Assembly (NCBI GenBank): GCA_951812725.1
Contig: OX638330.1
Coordinates: forward strand, 5,125,405 to 5,189,404
DNA length: 64,000 nucleotides
Source of the DNA: an uncultured Caldilineaceae bacterium
Lineage (GTDB): Bacteria; Chloroflexota; Anaerolineae; Caldilineales; Caldilineaceae
Reading direction: 5' to 3'
Part shown: piece after piece, positions 61,781 to 64,000 of the stretch
Layout: each line of letters begins with the position of its first letter
How positions within the stretch are numbered: position 1 is the first letter of the stretch
Program-made: the position numbers and the translations under genes
Notes under the pieces: generated by a model
The model's database searches: none
The model's input: only the letters and a program-made list of their open reading frames with translations
What the model was told of the DNA's origin: nothing

Positions 61781-62536
61781 CTAGGCCAGAATGCCGCCAT
61801 CAACGGCCATCGGGTGCCCAGTAACAAACGACGCGGCGTCGGAACAGAGCCACACGACGGCCTCGGCAATCTCCTCCGGCCTTCCCATGCGCCCGATTGG
61901 CTCCAACTCGGTAAAATTGGCAACAGCGTCCGGGTAGTCGACCGCCTGTTGTGCAACCATCGGCGTGGAAATCAGGCCGGGACAAACAGCGTTTATGCGG
62001 ATGTTGGAGCGGGCATACTCCAGCGCGGCAGAGCGCGTCAACTGCACGACGCCGCCCTTGGTCGCGCTATATACGGCGAGCTCGGGCGTGCCGGTCATGC
62101 CAGCATTGGAGGCCGCGTTGACGATGACGCCCCCGCCCTGCCGCAGCATCTGCGGGATCTCGTACTTCATTGAAAGCCAGACACCCTTCAGATTGACCCG
62201 CATAATGCGGTCGAAATTCTCTTCCGTGCAGTCGGCGGTTAGGGACATATCGCCGAGGATGCCGGCATTGTTGAAGGCGCAGTCCAAACGTCCAAACACC
62301 TCCACACAGCGATCGATAGCCGCCGCCACCGAGGCCGCCTCACCTACATCGCAGGAGACGAAGACCGCCTCTCCGCCTGAGAGTTCGATCAGCCGCAGCG
62401 TCTCCTGGCCGCCGTCAATATCCACATCAGCGACGACCAGCTTGGCCCCGCGGCCAGCGAAGGCAAGGGCCGTAGCTCGGCCAATGCCGGAACCGCCGCC
62501 GGTCACAAAGGCAATCTTTCCGTCCAGACTGTTCAC
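61781..62536 (-). CDS. Short-chain dehydrogenase (operon copy 1)
   Basis: 251 residues from GTG 62536, backed by GGAG 6 nt upstream; the frame also stays open upstream to 62647 but reads as junk. KIAFVTGGGSGIGRATALAFA, ADVDIDGGQE, FNNAGILGDMS, NAASNAGMTGTPELAVYSATKGG (Ser, Y-x3-K) and VNAVCPGLISTPM are the SDR hallmarks. First gene of a run of six on the minus strand down to 56142. Confidence 0.9.
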   Translation of the reverse strand: MNSLDGKIAFVTGGGSGIGRATALAFAGRGAKLVVADVDIDGGQETLRLIELSGGEAVFVSCDVGEAASVAAAIDRCVEVFGRLDCAFNNAGILGDMSLTADCTEENFDRIMRVNLKGVWLSMKYEIPQMLRQGGGVIVNAASNAGMTGTPELAVYSATKGGVVQLTRSAALEYARSNIRINAVCPGLISTPMVAQQAVDYPDAVANFTELEPIGRMGRPEEIAEAVVWLCSDAASFVTGHPMAVDGGILA

Positions 62537-63074
62537 AGCGCTCCTTCCTTTTGTGCGAGGATTCGCATTCCCATGGCATGTCCCGCCATCGTCAATCGGC
62601 GGCAGCGACAGGCGAGTCCAGCAAGCCAAACTCCTCCAGGCGTTCAATCCATTGTTGCCGGAGCGGGCTGCCGCCGTGGTTTTCCAGCCAGTGGGCAGGA
62701 TATAGTGAATCGCCCCCGGGCGATCATAATTCCCTTCCGCTATCTGCTCAATGACATCTGGTTTGCCTCAGCGGAAAACATGTGTCACATCAAACGCAAG
62801 CTCGACCAAGAGTTCACGAAGAAAAACCTTGCCGTTCTTGGTGGTCTTTCGCGGCCCTTCGCGGATCAACAACGACTGCGTAACACCAGCACATTAGTTG
62901 TTGATCAGTAAGCATGGCTTTCTCGCCAAGAAGTTGAAAAGCGTTGAACACAGCAAGATACTTCGAAGTGTAATTTGTGGCAATAGCTGCGTCAAGGCGG
63001 GAAAATGGAGCGCCCCCTGCCGCGATAGCGCCTTCTGCAATGTAAAGTATAATAGAGAACCCGATGTGTGACTT
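62537..63074. other. Intergenic stretch, no recognisable gene
   Basis: Only short frames without family-like sequence. It includes the promoter region expected for the six-gene run and the right border of the IS982 pseudogene. No hairpin of note seen. Confidence 0.45.
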
Positions 63075-63968
63075 TCAATGGGCAACCAGATCGTCCAGAT
63101 GTAGCGGAGGACGACCGAGTTGGAGGTTCATGAAGACACAGATAGTGTGAGAAAGCAGCTTGCGAATCAGACGGTGCAGGTAGTGCCACAGGTCATGGGC
63201 ACGCGTATTGGCGATATGGTAGCGTTCGGTCAGATGTGACCCCACAGTTTCAATCAGCTTGCGCCGTTGCTTACTGAATCTGCGGAGCGGGGCCCGGAAG
63301 GCGCACTTTCATGTTTTTGCGCGGGGGTGTGAGCAGTTCAACCCCTTTCTTCTTGGCCAGTTCTTGTTGGCGAAAATCGTCGATGAACCCTTTGTCTGCC
63401 AGCAGAACGCCTAGAAAACCGTCAATCAGGTCGTTGAGCAGTTGGAGGTCATGGGGTCGGGTTGGCAGGAGTGCGTAGTGAACAATCATGCCCGTGCGTG
63501 CAATGCGCAGCCCCATCTTGAAGCCATAGTAGTGCAACTGTTTGGCCGCGCAATAGCCATAGTCGGCATCCGGTTTGAAACAGCGGTCTCGCTGACTGCG
63601 TGTGTAGACACAGACAGGCAAGGGCATTGTATCGATGGTCTGCACAGCATCATCGGCCTGACCACTGACCTGCGTGAGTCGTTGTTGTATCATCCCCTTG
63701 ACCTGACACAGATTGGCTGCTTGACGCACGAAGCTGGTTCGGTCCCTGAGTTGCGGAAACCATGCTTAATAATGGGCGACGAAATAATCGAAAATCGCTT
63801 CATCCTTGTCGAGGCCCAGATACTCGCCACACACCTCAAGCGTGATTACCTCCTCATCGCTGAGCGCCGGCGCAAACCGCGTCTGCGCAGAGGGCGGTCG
63901 GCTACGATCGCTCGATACTGCTCACATACCAGACAGTAGACACTGATGTTAAAATGGTCTCGATCCAT
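63075..63968 (-). pseudogene. IS982-family transposase pseudogene
   Basis: From ATG 63968 the frame reads MDRDHFNISVYCLVCEQYR, then EEVITLEVCGEYLGLDKDEAIFDYFVAHY and a TAA stop, followed in the same frame by AWFPQLRDRTSFVRQAANL, MPLPVCVYTRSQRD, AAKQLHYYGFKMGLRI and VLLADKGFIDDFRQQEL. A frameshift near 63290 is needed to reach the C-terminal RRKLIETVGSHLTERYHIA to 63075. One nonsense codon and one frameshift make it inactive. It differs clearly from the copy at 41189. Confidence 0.8.
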
Positions 63969-64000
63969 CGGTTGCTCTCCTCTCTATGAATAGTTTTTGG

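Overview
This is a GC-rich bacterial chromosome fragment, most likely from an uncultured Chloroflexota (Caldilineaceae-like or sponge-symbiont-like). That placement is inferred from gene style: a TPR lytic transglycosylase lipoprotein, a GT39 enzyme, phytanoyl-CoA dioxygenase, many SDR and sugar-isomerase genes, family-1 sugar ABC transport and a short Cas4-N/TM protein. No rRNA, tRNA or marker phylogeny is available to test it.

Layout. 1-13.5 kb: metabolic and envelope backbone (gatB start, M28 lipoprotein peptidase, TPR-SLT transglycosylase, GT39 enzyme, three-gene sugar ABC operon, hicBA, phytanoyl-CoA dioxygenase). 13.7-30.7 kb: defence island of visibly lower GC: a DUF433 gene broken by a MITE, a HEPN-type DUF4209 gene, an OLD-family ATPase-nuclease, a single-chain ISP/IIG-like methylase-restriction gene, a giant sacsin-like GHKL ATPase with a nuclease-like C-terminus, and a radical SAM protein with a putative methyltransferase. 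30.8-46.7 kb: mostly backbone (tandem M20 deacylases, D-threonine-aldolase-like enzyme, SDR, membrane pyrophosphatase, ion channel, enolase-superfamily enzyme), with toxin-antitoxin remnants, IS remnants and decaying ankyrin/LRR genes. 46.7-56 kb: an M55 peptidase, then a same-strand set GHKL-nuclease, HerA, NurA, DNA methyltransferase. 56-62.5 kb: a catabolic run of two SDRs, a VOC fusion, two sugar isomerases (one frameshifted) and a Gfo/Idh/MocA oxidoreductase. 63-64 kb: an IS982 pseudogene.

The best candidate for an undescribed system is the set at 47.5-56 kb: a 1135-residue sacsin-like GHKL ATPase ending in a PD-(D/E)XK-like domain, followed by HerA translocase, NurA nuclease and a modification methyltransferase. 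A second full-length GHKL homologue lies 28 kb away without HerA/NurA.

The second main theme is a family of about 285-350 bp MITE-like elements with GTAACTACT-type terminal inverted repeats, 8-bp target duplications and a GC-rich two-hairpin core whose stems co-vary between copies. One copy interrupts the DUF433 gene; removing it with one target copy on paper restores a normal protein end.
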